From contig JAXGYA010000001.1 in NCBI GenBank assembly GCA_040772505.1, forward strand, positions 310,001 to 374,000: 64,000 bases of DNA, given 5' to 3'. This document shows positions 7,878 through 15,867 of the stretch, piece after piece. The DNA is from Mariniphaga sp040772505. GTDB lineage: Bacteria > Bacteroidota > Bacteroidia > Bacteroidales > Prolixibacteraceae. The translations under genes and the position numbers were made by a program. How positions within the stretch are numbered: position 1 is the stretch's first letter; every line of letters starts with the position of its first letter. The notes below the pieces were generated by a model, which did not search any database, was not told the DNA's origin, and saw only the letters and a list, made by a program, of their open reading frames with translations.

Positions 7878-9449
7878 CTATCTTATCATCTGTGCCCCGT
7901 AGCCATTAACGGCTCCAAAAAGGTCAAATGCTTTCTCGAAGGGATAGCGATTGCCATACATCGAAACGCGTACGGTTTCAGTACCCTGCATATTCATTCC
8001 CATTGCCGAGCGAAAAGTATTTAGCGATGAGTTGGGGTTGAACTCTGAGGTTTGTGTGCCGGTTATCCCAATAAATCCTTTCAGATAGGGTGCGTCTATT
8101 TTTTTGCTTATGGCATTTGCTTCGGCTTCGTTCATCTCACGATTGTTTTCATATTTAACCAGTTGGTTCACGTCTTCGAAGTTTTTTGCCAGCACAAACG
8201 TCCATCCGCCACCGCCCGATGGCAACACCAGATCGCCATTGCGGTTGCCAAAAAACAGGTTGTTCCATGCCGAGGTTACGCGTTTGGCTTCCTTGGCTTT
8301 GTCGGCATCCACATAAGCACGGTCCAGCCCGCCATAGTTGGAGCAGCCAATTATATTGTTATAAACATCGGCGTCGATGCCAGTCATGTAACGGAATCCG
8401 TAACCCATATCTTCCATCACTTTTGTGCGGCTCCAGGTAAACAGCACGGTATTGTCGTGAAAGGAGATTTTGGATGTATTGGGTTGTGCCAAGCCGCCAC
8501 GCACCTCGCAGGCAGCCATACGGTTTGCCACAAACACATTGTTGTATATATCGAAATGTCCGCCTTTGCAGGCCATTTGAATGCCAAAGTGAAAACCGTT
8601 GAGGAACATGCAGTTGCGGATGGTTAAGTTTCCTTCCATCTCACCGCTTATGAGTTGGAATGCGCTTTTCATACCCTGAGGCTGCATCATGGGCACTCCG
8701 GATGGCGATTCGTCCACGAGTACAATACGTCCCGTTTCGCATCCTTCGGGAGCAGAAGCTACCGGATTGTCGTACACCGGAGCGATGTACAGATTGATTT
8801 GTCCGCGGTCGAAAATGATACCATCCAAAAGCACCGCGCCGTTTCGTTTGCCCACCACACGAATGTCCATTACTCCCTGATTACCCGAAGTCATTATCTG
8901 TGCCGGACCAGGACGCATTGTAGTGCGGAATTTTATGGGGTCGCGTTGCGAAAAATCATCGGAATAACCGCCTACGATAGACAGGTACTTGTTTACCTTC
9001 ACCCATCCCTGGTCCAAATAACCCAGATAATTGCCTTCGGCAACACAGATAACGGCTCCTTCGGGGGCATCGTCAATGGCTTTTTGCAGGTCTTTAAGCG
9101 GCGATGACTGGCTGCCATCGTTGCGGTTGCTGCCTTTGTTTACCGACACGTACAGGGTTTTTGTCCCTTGGGGGATTTCGCCCTTGCTAACAGCTTTATT
9201 GCCTGAGGAAGCTCCACCGGAAGTGGCATTGGAAACGCCCTGGTCAAGCCTATTTTCGCCTCTGTCTAATGCTTCGCGGGTTTCGCGCGCCGTTTTTTCT
9301 TTTACTTTTTGTTCAACCTGTTGCTCGGCAGACCTTTTCATTTGATTGCCAAGTTTTTTAATGTCGATTTGTGCTTCAGATGCAAAACCGAATGCAAGTA
9401 CAAAGGCTATCGCCATTAATACTCTGTTTGTTGTTGATTTTGTTTTCAT
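7878..9449 (-). CDS. Secreted beta-helix (DUF1565-like) protein
   Basis: 523 residues. Signal peptide within residues 1-26 (cleavage near ASEAQ), then a charged amphipathic segment (KKLGNQMKRSAEQQVEQKVK) ending in QGVSNAT, then from about residue 105 the DUF1565-type start TLYVSVNKGSNRNDGSQSSP and beta-helix rungs (LTIRNCMFLNGFHFGIQM, FDIYNNVFVANRM, ISFHDNTVLFTWSR). The paralogue at 4439-5779 matches it almost throughout but lacks the first 90 residues. The gene is 24 bases from the preceding T9SS gene, so both are co-transcribed. The fold is common in polysaccharide-binding and lyase proteins, but no catalytic residues can be assigned and a structural or binding role is equally possible. Confidence 0.85.
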   Translation of the reverse strand: MKTKSTTNRVLMAIAFVLAFGFASEAQIDIKKLGNQMKRSAEQQVEQKVKEKTARETREALDRGENRLDQGVSNATSGGASSGNKAVSKGEIPQGTKTLYVSVNKGSNRNDGSQSSPLKDLQKAIDDAPEGAVICVAEGNYLGYLDQGWVKVNKYLSIVGGYSDDFSQRDPIKFRTTMRPGPAQIMTSGNQGVMDIRVVGKRNGAVLLDGIIFDRGQINLYIAPVYDNPVASAPEGCETGRIVLVDESPSGVPMMQPQGMKSAFQLISGEMEGNLTIRNCMFLNGFHFGIQMACKGGHFDIYNNVFVANRMAACEVRGGLAQPNTSKISFHDNTVLFTWSRTKVMEDMGYGFRYMTGIDADVYNNIIGCSNYGGLDRAYVDADKAKEAKRVTSAWNNLFFGNRNGDLVLPSGGGGWTFVLAKNFEDVNQLVKYENNREMNEAEANAISKKIDAPYLKGFIGITGTQTSEFNPNSSLNTFRSAMGMNMQGTETVRVSMYGNRYPFEKAFDLFGAVNGYGAQMIR

Positions 9450-9473
9450 CTCGTTATAATTTATAATTTATTG

Positions 9474-12029
9474 TTATTGGTTTTGGATGGGCACCCTACG
9501 GCTGACCACCACTTTATTATTCTGAACTACTTTTACCACGTAAATTCCATTACTCAAAGCTGATGTATTGAAAGTGGAATGCGTGTTGCCATTGGTTTTG
9601 CCCTGCATTACCAACTGACCGATAATGTTATATACATCTACTTGAGTATCATACTGGGAAGTAGAGACTAAATGAAGTGCATTGCCATATGCATATACCT
9701 GAATGGCTTCTGAATCTTCGGGGCTGTAAATGTCCGTGCTTAGAGCAGTAGTAAAACTCCATACCGGCCCGGGTGTTGTGCCCGATGCATTTCTTGCGTT
9801 TACCTGCCAGTAATATTTTGTGTTGGGTATTAAATTGGTAAGTTCATATGATGATACCATTTTGGTCTGGTAAGCGCGCCCCACGTTGGCAGGCGGGTAT
9901 TTTGTGTCTAACAGCACTTGGTGTTCACCTGTATTGCCACCAAATTTCCATTCCAACAATTCGCCATTTTTAATATCGGTAGCACCATCCGCTGGAGAGG
10001 TATTGGTTACAGCACCTGGTTTTGGAGCATCTTCTGTTGTAAAGTACCATACAGGACCTTCGGTTTCACCTGATGCGTTTTTCGCAATTACCTGCCAGTA
10101 ATATTTTGTGTTGTATTTTAAATTACTAAGTGTATATGAAGTTGCCAGGGAGCTTGTAAAAGGAACCACTACATCTTTAGGTGTGCTGCTTGTACCCAGC
10201 AATAGTTTATATTCAGATGTATTTTCACCAAATATCCATTTTAACTCATCGCCATTTTTAATGCCGGATAACTTAACCTTGGGAGGCCTTGTTATAGCGC
10301 CCGGTTTTGAGTCAGCCTCTGTTGTAAAGCTCCATATTTCGCCCATTCTTTCATTACCATTTTTATCTTTTACGTTTATTTGCCAGTAATACGTGGTATT
10401 GAAATCTAATTTTGGCATTGCAAGTGCAAAACCAGTATTGCCTCCTGTAGTTTTGTAAGAAGTTACATTACTGAAATTATTAGAGTCTTTGCCCCACTTG
10501 AATTGATATTGACTTGTATTAGCTCCAAATCCAAACCTCAATTTTACATCATTTACAAAAACGTTAGCAGCTCCATTAGTTGGTGCCAAACAAGTTACAG
10601 CACCCGGTTTGCAGCCACCGCCATCGCCTGTAAGTTGTTTTTCAGCACCACAATTGTATTCAAGCATAACTTTCCATCCTTTATTGGTTGCTATGGTTTT
10701 GTTACTGCCTTCATAGTCATTAAAATTATTAGGTTCACAAGTATCTTCTACATAAATTTGAGCGCCAGATGGTGCAGGTGAATATAGATTCCTGTATATT
10801 TCATCTAGAGCACAGGCATCCCATCCCATGTTTCCAACAGATATTTCGGTTAATTTTTTTGAATTTTTTAGTACATTTAGTACGCCAATATCTAATTTAT
10901 CACACCCACTAACATTTAATGTTTTTAAATTACTTGTATTATAATACAGGTACGTTAGTTTATAATTGTCAGGTAAATCCAGTGTTTTTAGATTTGGCAC
11001 AGGACTTAAGTCAACGATTGTAAAGCCAGTTTTATACAATCTAACATATTCAAGCAGTTTGTTTTCATTCAATCCGGGAAGACTATTTAAATTACTACTA
11101 TTGTCGATGCGAAGATGTCGCATATTTGTTGTACCGCTAAAATTAAGCGAGCTGATTCCATTCGTCATGAGATGCGACACCATTGCACCATAAATTTTGA
11201 TAATACCAGATGCCCCTGTTCCTTTGACGGTAAGTTTTTGCGAGTTCCAGAAGGTTTCGGAAGTGTGCATGGGTACCTGCCTCGATTTATGGTTACTGGT
11301 GCCATCATCAATTCTTACAAAGGAAAAAGGGAGAAACTCCGGGTGCGACATATCGGGCATTATACCAAGCCGCAGTTCTATATTGGCAGTTGTTGGTGTA
11401 GCAATTTCTATGGCAGGAATTAAAATGCTTTTAAGAGCAACTTCGCTATTTATCCACCAATTTGTTCTTTCTGCAACATTCCCAGTCCAGTTTTTAAATG
11501 AGCATATAGCCCATTTCTTATCTAAAGCTATAAAGGCATTTGATTTTTTGATTTTATCTTCAAGAAGCGTAGTATTTGCCTTTTTAGTCAAATGCAATTC
11601 TCCCCAATCATTACCACTTCTATTGTTTAGCGACAAGTATAAGGCTTCCAAATTCTCAGGGCTTAGATTGTCTTCTAGATAATAGATATATCGCAAATGA
11701 GGGTTCTTTTCGCATTTTATCGACTGAACCTTATTTGTTATATAAATAGCACATAAATGGTCACTATATATTTTGATAGGCTTACCTGCAGTTGCAATTA
11801 CTTCAATAAGAGCTGAGGCATCAGAACCGGTTTCTGCTTTTTCGTAATTTTGGAATTGTCCATCGTCACGCTGTACCGTCACGGCAAAACCTGAAGGTGC
11901 TTTGTAAGTAGAATACCAAATATAAAACTTACCCGATTCCGCCGGCCAAATAGTGAATGAAAGGTCTTTCGCCCAAGTGGAAAATGTGCTAAGTAGCACT
12001 GCTATTAGAAGTAAATAAATTTTTTTCAT
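9474..12029 (-). CDS. T9SS-exported surface protein with FN3-like repeats
   Basis: 851 residues. Signal peptide (MKKIYLLLIAVLLSTFSTWA), then an N-terminal region of about 450 residues paralogous to that of the LRR protein at 595-4368 (shared LSFTI, LEALYLSLNNRS, VRIDDGTSNHKS, IKIYGAMVS and PAPSGAQIYVED patterns), the LTGDGGGC linker, and three FN3/Ig-like modules starting near residues 476, 576 and 673, each with a (N/L)xTKYYWQV core and ending in WxFTTE. The C-terminus (from about 770) is a T9SS type A domain (VDVYNIIGQLVMQGKTN, NGIYVVKVV, final RRVPIQNQ). The pair of T9SS proteins thus shares an export signal and an N-terminal module but differs in the displayed repeats. Likely a surface binding protein. 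Confidence 0.9.
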   Translation of the reverse strand: MKKIYLLLIAVLLSTFSTWAKDLSFTIWPAESGKFYIWYSTYKAPSGFAVTVQRDDGQFQNYEKAETGSDASALIEVIATAGKPIKIYSDHLCAIYITNKVQSIKCEKNPHLRYIYYLEDNLSPENLEALYLSLNNRSGNDWGELHLTKKANTTLLEDKIKKSNAFIALDKKWAICSFKNWTGNVAERTNWWINSEVALKSILIPAIEIATPTTANIELRLGIMPDMSHPEFLPFSFVRIDDGTSNHKSRQVPMHTSETFWNSQKLTVKGTGASGIIKIYGAMVSHLMTNGISSLNFSGTTNMRHLRIDNSSNLNSLPGLNENKLLEYVRLYKTGFTIVDLSPVPNLKTLDLPDNYKLTYLYYNTSNLKTLNVSGCDKLDIGVLNVLKNSKKLTEISVGNMGWDACALDEIYRNLYSPAPSGAQIYVEDTCEPNNFNDYEGSNKTIATNKGWKVMLEYNCGAEKQLTGDGGGCKPGAVTCLAPTNGAANVFVNDVKLRFGFGANTSQYQFKWGKDSNNFSNVTSYKTTGGNTGFALAMPKLDFNTTYYWQINVKDKNGNERMGEIWSFTTEADSKPGAITRPPKVKLSGIKNGDELKWIFGENTSEYKLLLGTSSTPKDVVVPFTSSLATSYTLSNLKYNTKYYWQVIAKNASGETEGPVWYFTTEDAPKPGAVTNTSPADGATDIKNGELLEWKFGGNTGEHQVLLDTKYPPANVGRAYQTKMVSSYELTNLIPNTKYYWQVNARNASGTTPGPVWSFTTALSTDIYSPEDSEAIQVYAYGNALHLVSTSQYDTQVDVYNIIGQLVMQGKTNGNTHSTFNTSALSNGIYVVKVVQNNKVVVSRRVPIQNQ

Positions 12030-12082
12030 GATTGTAAATTTTTTAAAAATGAGTACTGTTAACTTTTATGTTTTTCAACTTG

Positions 12083-12451
12083 TTATTTTTCAAACTGGTT
12101 TGCACCGGGTTCACTCTCTTTTATTGCAAGTATTAGAAACCAGATTGACCCGATAAATGGAATGAGGTTGATAAAAATCCAGCCACCGCCTTTGCCTATG
12201 TCGTGCATACGGCGCACGCTAACTGCCAGTGAGGGAACTAACAAGGCCAGCATAGCGATTACATAGAGAATCATAAAAATCATCCTCAGTGCATTAACTC
12301 CGCTAAAAAGGCTCATCAGTAGCGAAAATGCTACGCTTATCACAAAATAAACCAGCACATACTGCCAAAACTCGGCGCGGTTGGCTCTTCCTTTAAACTG
12401 TGCATACTTGTTAGTGATGATGTCTTTGAAATTCTCAATAATTGTGTTCAT
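12083..12451 (-). CDS. DUF805 family inner-membrane protein
   Basis: 122 residues, the usual length of the family. The N-terminal FKGRANRAEFWQYVLV motif, three to four membrane segments (about 29-50, 57-77 and 92-112) and the VRRMHDIGKGGGW motif are diagnostic of DUF805 (YhaH-like). Members are inner-membrane proteins without an established function. The gene lies 54 bases after the SPFH/GYF_2 gene and 54 bases before the T9SS gene, all in the same orientation. DUF805 and GYF_2 domains often occur in the same proteins or operons, which supports a membrane partner for the SPFH protein. Confidence 0.9.
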   Translation of the reverse strand: MNTIIENFKDIITNKYAQFKGRANRAEFWQYVLVYFVISVAFSLLMSLFSGVNALRMIFMILYVIAMLALLVPSLAVSVRRMHDIGKGGGWIFINLIPFIGSIWFLILAIKESEPGANQFEK

Positions 12452-12504
12452 GATTGTAAATCTTTATGTGATTAATAAATGTATTAAATGGTATTAAAAT
12501 GGTA

Positions 12505-13650
12505 TTACAATGGTGGTGGAACTGCTCCAAACAAATGCGATAAGGAAGGAACTGAATTGGCAGCTGCCCAGCCCGCCATTCCTGCTGTCCACACTAATGT
12601 GTCGGGAGTAAGTTGCCCCTGCTGCACCATTTGTTGCAGTTGCGCTTGCGGAAAGGGCCCCTGTTGGACACCACCCACAGCAACATGGTACATTTGCTGC
12701 GGCGGCATGGGAGGTGGCGTGCCTTGTTGCGGATTGGCGCCGACGGTATTATGAGGTTGTTGGCTTTGTGGGTTTACCATTTCCTGCGCCATTTTTCCGG
12801 CCATTGCCAGACCGATTCCTGCACCCATGGCATCGCCGGCAAGGTTTCCGCCACCTGCCGGGTTGTTTGCCGCATCTTTTAGCGAATCGGCAAATTGCAT
12901 TTGTGTATAGGTGGTCATGTTGCCAATAACGCCCATGCTGGTGCGTTTGTCGAGCGCTTCTTCCACCGCTTCGGGCAACGAAATGTTTTCTACCAAAAAC
13001 TTGGTGAGTTCTATACCGTATTCAGAAAAATCGTGCTTCAGTGCAATGGTGAGTTCGCTCGAAAACTCGTTAAGATTTGCCGCAAGGTCAAGCGCAGCAA
13101 TTTTTGATTCAGCGAGATAATCGGTGAATTTCGTAATCACAAAATTGCGCAGTTGCTCTGTTACACTGTCGGTAGTGAAATTCCCGTCAGTTCCCGCCAC
13201 ATTGCGTATAAACTTAATAGGGTCGGGTTCAACACGAAAACAGTATGACCCGAATGCACGTATGCGAATGGGTCCAAACTCGGGGTCGCGCATCATAATG
13301 GGATTTGCTGTGCCCCAACGCAGGTTCAAAAACTGTTTGGTGTTTACAAAATATACATCCACCTTAAACGGCGAGTTAAAGCCGTATTTCCATCCTTTCA
13401 GCGTGGTTAGAATGGGCATGTTGCTGGTGGTGAGCTGATAGCGTCCCGGTTGAAACACATCGGCAAACTGACCTTCGTTCACCAATACAGCTACCTGGGT
13501 TTCGCGCACGGTGAGTTGTGCACCATTCTTGATTTCTGCATGATAACGCGGGAAGCGCCAAATCATAGTGTCGGCGGTGTCATCGGTCCATTCAATGATG
13601 TCTATAAATTCACTGAATGCTTTTTGTTTGATTTTGTTGAATAAACTCAT
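12505..13650 (-). CDS. SPFH-domain protein with C-terminal GYF_2 (DUF4339), YdjI-like
   Basis: 381 residues. Residues 1 to about 230 form the SPFH-type domain of the bacterial YdjI/virion-core-like group (WTDDTADTMIWRFPRYHAEI, GAQLTVRETQVAVLV, ADVFQPGRYQL). A Gly/Ala-rich stretch near 260-285 and a Gln/Pro-rich linker (about 290-315) follow, then a GYF_2 domain (GGVQQGPFPQAQLQQMVQQG, TLVWTAGMAGWAAA). In B. subtilis the YdjI protein tethers PspA at the membrane; GYF_2 modules bind proline-rich peptides or link to membrane proteins. This is the first gene of the operon, directly behind a conserved promoter region, and a double zinc-ribbon gene of YdjG type is its last visible gene. No PspA gene is seen in the window. 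Confidence 0.9.
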   Translation of the reverse strand: MSLFNKIKQKAFSEFIDIIEWTDDTADTMIWRFPRYHAEIKNGAQLTVRETQVAVLVNEGQFADVFQPGRYQLTTSNMPILTTLKGWKYGFNSPFKVDVYFVNTKQFLNLRWGTANPIMMRDPEFGPIRIRAFGSYCFRVEPDPIKFIRNVAGTDGNFTTDSVTEQLRNFVITKFTDYLAESKIAALDLAANLNEFSSELTIALKHDFSEYGIELTKFLVENISLPEAVEEALDKRTSMGVIGNMTTYTQMQFADSLKDAANNPAGGGNLAGDAMGAGIGLAMAGKMAQEMVNPQSQQPHNTVGANPQQGTPPPMPPQQMYHVAVGGVQQGPFPQAQLQQMVQQGQLTPDTLVWTAGMAGWAAANSVPSLSHLFGAVPPPL

Positions 13651-13719
13651 AGTCGGTCGTTTTTTAGTGATTGAATGAACAAATGTGTGAGGAGCACTTT
13701 TCTACTCACTTTACGACAT

Positions 13720-13878
13720 CAAACATAGAGCACTTAGGCTTCATCAATTAGTATTATTTGCGCAAGAATCAGGACTATTTGCGCATTAACAATTGATGCT
13801 ATTAGGATTATTTGCGCAATATCTGCGCTTAATGAGTTGTTATTCAGTACTTAGTATGTGCTATTGGGTAGGTTGGGG
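13720..13878 (-). promoter_or_regulatory. Promoter and triple-repeat operator of the SPFH/T9SS operon
   Basis: On the minus strand a Bacteroidota -7 element TATGTTTG (TAnnTTTG; plus-strand 13720-13727) lies about 70 bases before the SPFH start. Upstream, three copies of TATTTGCGCA (plus-strand 13755-13764, 13776-13785, 13809-13818) are spaced 21 and 33 bases apart, two and three helical turns. The 128-base block 13751-13878 matches 18424-18551 at 107 positions without a gap, and the first box lies 28 bases from the -7 element at both sites. No good -33 TTTG is visible, as expected for an activator-dependent promoter. Start site and binding protein are inferred. Confidence 0.7.
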
Positions 13879-14227
13879 TTTTTGGATTGTTGTTATTTTT
13901 TTCCGCTTGGCTTTATTCTTACGATTGGGTTTCCGCAATTTTGGGTATTCACAGATGCGGATAAAAGGAAATTGCCTATCCCTTTCGGACAAATGACAAA
14001 TAATTGCAAGGTGCAGCGCACCGTAATATCTTTTAGGTTACGGTGCGCTGCACCTTACAGAAACATCAGCATTTTTTCTACAAATATTATCGCGACGCTG
14101 TCGCTTCTGATTCGAACTATTAGGGCAAATGAAGCTTTAAAAGAAGTATTTTACTGTTCTCTATGTACATTTTACTTCAAATAATAACAGAATAATACTT
14201 GACTTGTCTTAAGGAGATAGTCAGTAA
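13879..14227. other. Intergenic region without a convincing gene
   Basis: About 350 bases between the operon promoter and the thioredoxin-gene relic. Short open frames run through it but none has a plausible start, codon pattern or known motif. It contains the perfect palindrome at 14008-14056 listed separately. Confidence 0.6.
14008..14056. repeat. Perfect 19-bp palindrome (dispersed-repeat type)
   Basis: AAGGTGCAGCGCACCGTAA (14008-14026) and its exact reverse complement (14038-14056) enclose an 11-base loop. The perfect 19-bp stem without a T-run suggests a mobile or dispersed palindrome (REP/MITE-like) rather than a terminator, although it sits downstream of no gene end on either strand. 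Confidence 0.65.
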
Positions 14228-14325
14228 ATGGAAACACACCAGCAAAATTTTTAAATATTTTTTCGTCTTCGTCTAATGGCACAAAAACCACAGCAATGTA
14301 GTTTAAACCTTGCTCGCTTGTATAT
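14228..14325 (-). pseudogene. Relic of a TlpA-like thioredoxin 3' region
   Basis: The minus strand reads EQGLNYIAVVFVPLDEDEKI followed by FKNFAGVFPF, which matches EQGVEVVFVSIDEDKEIFRS and FAGVFPF in the intact gene at 14389-15792. Flanking sequence on both sides no longer matches and there is no start codon in frame. It is a partial, diverged duplicate of about 95 bases lying just downstream of the complete gene. Confidence 0.7.
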
Positions 14326-14388
14326 GCCTTAACATCTCGGTGGTATTCATTCCGCTATTTTTGTTTTCATCTACCATAGTCAAAACTT

Positions 14389-15792
14389 TTATTGTTTCCC
14401 TTGCACCAAATACCAATCTATCCACGAATCTAACTGGCTTACAGAATTAGGTCGCAGTAAAATCTTACGTTTGTTGTTGAGTAAATATAGGGTTGGCGTA
14501 GCAAATACATGATAATCTTTCACAATCGGGCTTTCCCATTTTTGGTAATCGCACAAACTGATGAATGGAAACACTCCGGCAAAACTTCTAAATATTTCCT
14601 TGTCCTCGTCAATTGAGACAAAAACCACTTCAACGCCTTGCTCTTTCCATTTTTTATAAAGACCTGAAATCATAGATAGTTCTTGCGGGCATTGCGGACA
14701 CCAGCTTGCGCCAAATGCAATAACAGTGTAATTGCTTTTTATGTCGGATAAAATTTTTGGAATATTACTTGTTTCGTAACCCGGAGCAAAAACATCGCCT
14801 GTAAACTCAATATCTGGAGCGCGATTCCCTTTTTTCATAGCTCGGTAGCTTTCTAATTGTGCTGCAAAATCGTTATTAATGGTGCAGCCTTGTTCATTTA
14901 ATAATTTCAATGCCAAATATTCCGAAGCCTGAAACAAGCTGCGTTTTTCAAGAAATTTGAATAGATATTCGGTTATTTCGTTCAATTTTTGCTCATCCGA
15001 TAAAAGATTTTCAACCAAAATATCTATGGATTTATTCATTTCTATGTAAACAGAATCTAACGAGCGGCCACTGTTTTCAATTAACCAAAATTGAGCTTCT
15101 ATGGTTTCGCCTAATATACCGCTTTTGTAAAGTCGTTTATCGGTATAATCTATTTCCCTGAAAGCATTTATGGTAGCCGGTATTTCTTCGGTGCGGTATT
15201 GAGCAACCGTAGCAACGTAGCTTACCAGTTTACGAAGCGGCAAATACCAACTCACATAAGAACTCTCTGGCAATGATGTCAAAAACATGCTATCTTCTTT
15301 TTTGATGCGTTGTTTTTCCTTTTCTATGGCCTGTTTGGGAACTTCATGTAGCGCAAAAAGAGAGTCCATTTGATAAATTTTTTCCAGGTAGTCCCACGCA
15401 CTCAGGGTTTGTTCGCGACGCGGATGTTCAGTAGCGTATTGCCCAAACAGAATGTTTTGTTCGCCTTCAATAATTTTAAGCGATTCAGGCAAAGCAAGGT
15501 TTAAGCCTTTTAACCTAAGGTTTTCCTTATCGGCCAATAGTACAACAAAGGTTTTTTCATCTTCTGCTTTAAGATAAGCCATGCCAAAATCCTGTTTGTT
15601 GTACGACAGTTTAAAAACACCCTTCCCATCAGCTTGCACACTATCAATGGCGTAAGCAGCAAAGCCATTAAAGCCAAGCAGTTTAACCTGCTGATTAGCA
15701 AGCCCCGAAAAAGCACCTGTGATTGTGTTTTGCGAATACACAAAAACAGAGGTGAATAGTAAAAAAACGATTAAAATTATTTTCTTTTTCAT
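14389..15792 (-). CDS. Exported TlpA-like thioredoxin-family protein (DUF4369 type)
   Basis: 467 residues. Signal peptide MKKKIILIVFLLFTSVFVYS, then a beta-rich N-terminal domain of the DUF4369 kind (TGAFSGLANQQVKLLGFNG), a helical middle, and from about residue 325 a TlpA/AhpC-TSA fold with the redox motif WCPQCPQE, a FVSIDEDKE strand-helix and the cis-proline loop ATPT. It should act as a periplasmic or membrane-attached thiol-disulfide reductase; such proteins in Bacteroidota accompany T9SS and secreted-protein genes. No lipobox is present. A partial duplicate of its 3' region lies at 14228-14325. Confidence 0.88.
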   Translation of the reverse strand: MKKKIILIVFLLFTSVFVYSQNTITGAFSGLANQQVKLLGFNGFAAYAIDSVQADGKGVFKLSYNKQDFGMAYLKAEDEKTFVVLLADKENLRLKGLNLALPESLKIIEGEQNILFGQYATEHPRREQTLSAWDYLEKIYQMDSLFALHEVPKQAIEKEKQRIKKEDSMFLTSLPESSYVSWYLPLRKLVSYVATVAQYRTEEIPATINAFREIDYTDKRLYKSGILGETIEAQFWLIENSGRSLDSVYIEMNKSIDILVENLLSDEQKLNEITEYLFKFLEKRSLFQASEYLALKLLNEQGCTINNDFAAQLESYRAMKKGNRAPDIEFTGDVFAPGYETSNIPKILSDIKSNYTVIAFGASWCPQCPQELSMISGLYKKWKEQGVEVVFVSIDEDKEIFRSFAGVFPFISLCDYQKWESPIVKDYHVFATPTLYLLNNKRKILLRPNSVSQLDSWIDWYLVQGKQ

Positions 15793-15867
15793 CCAATTAG
15801 TTGTCTGAACCTTGATTAGTAAGGTGAAAAATCAGGAAATCATTAAATCAAGGTTCAGACAGTATTT

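Noticed and set aside
13793..14184. Plus-strand ORFs in the operon-upstream region
   Set aside because: Low-complexity hydrophobic translation over the promoter block and a palindrome, with no plausible start.
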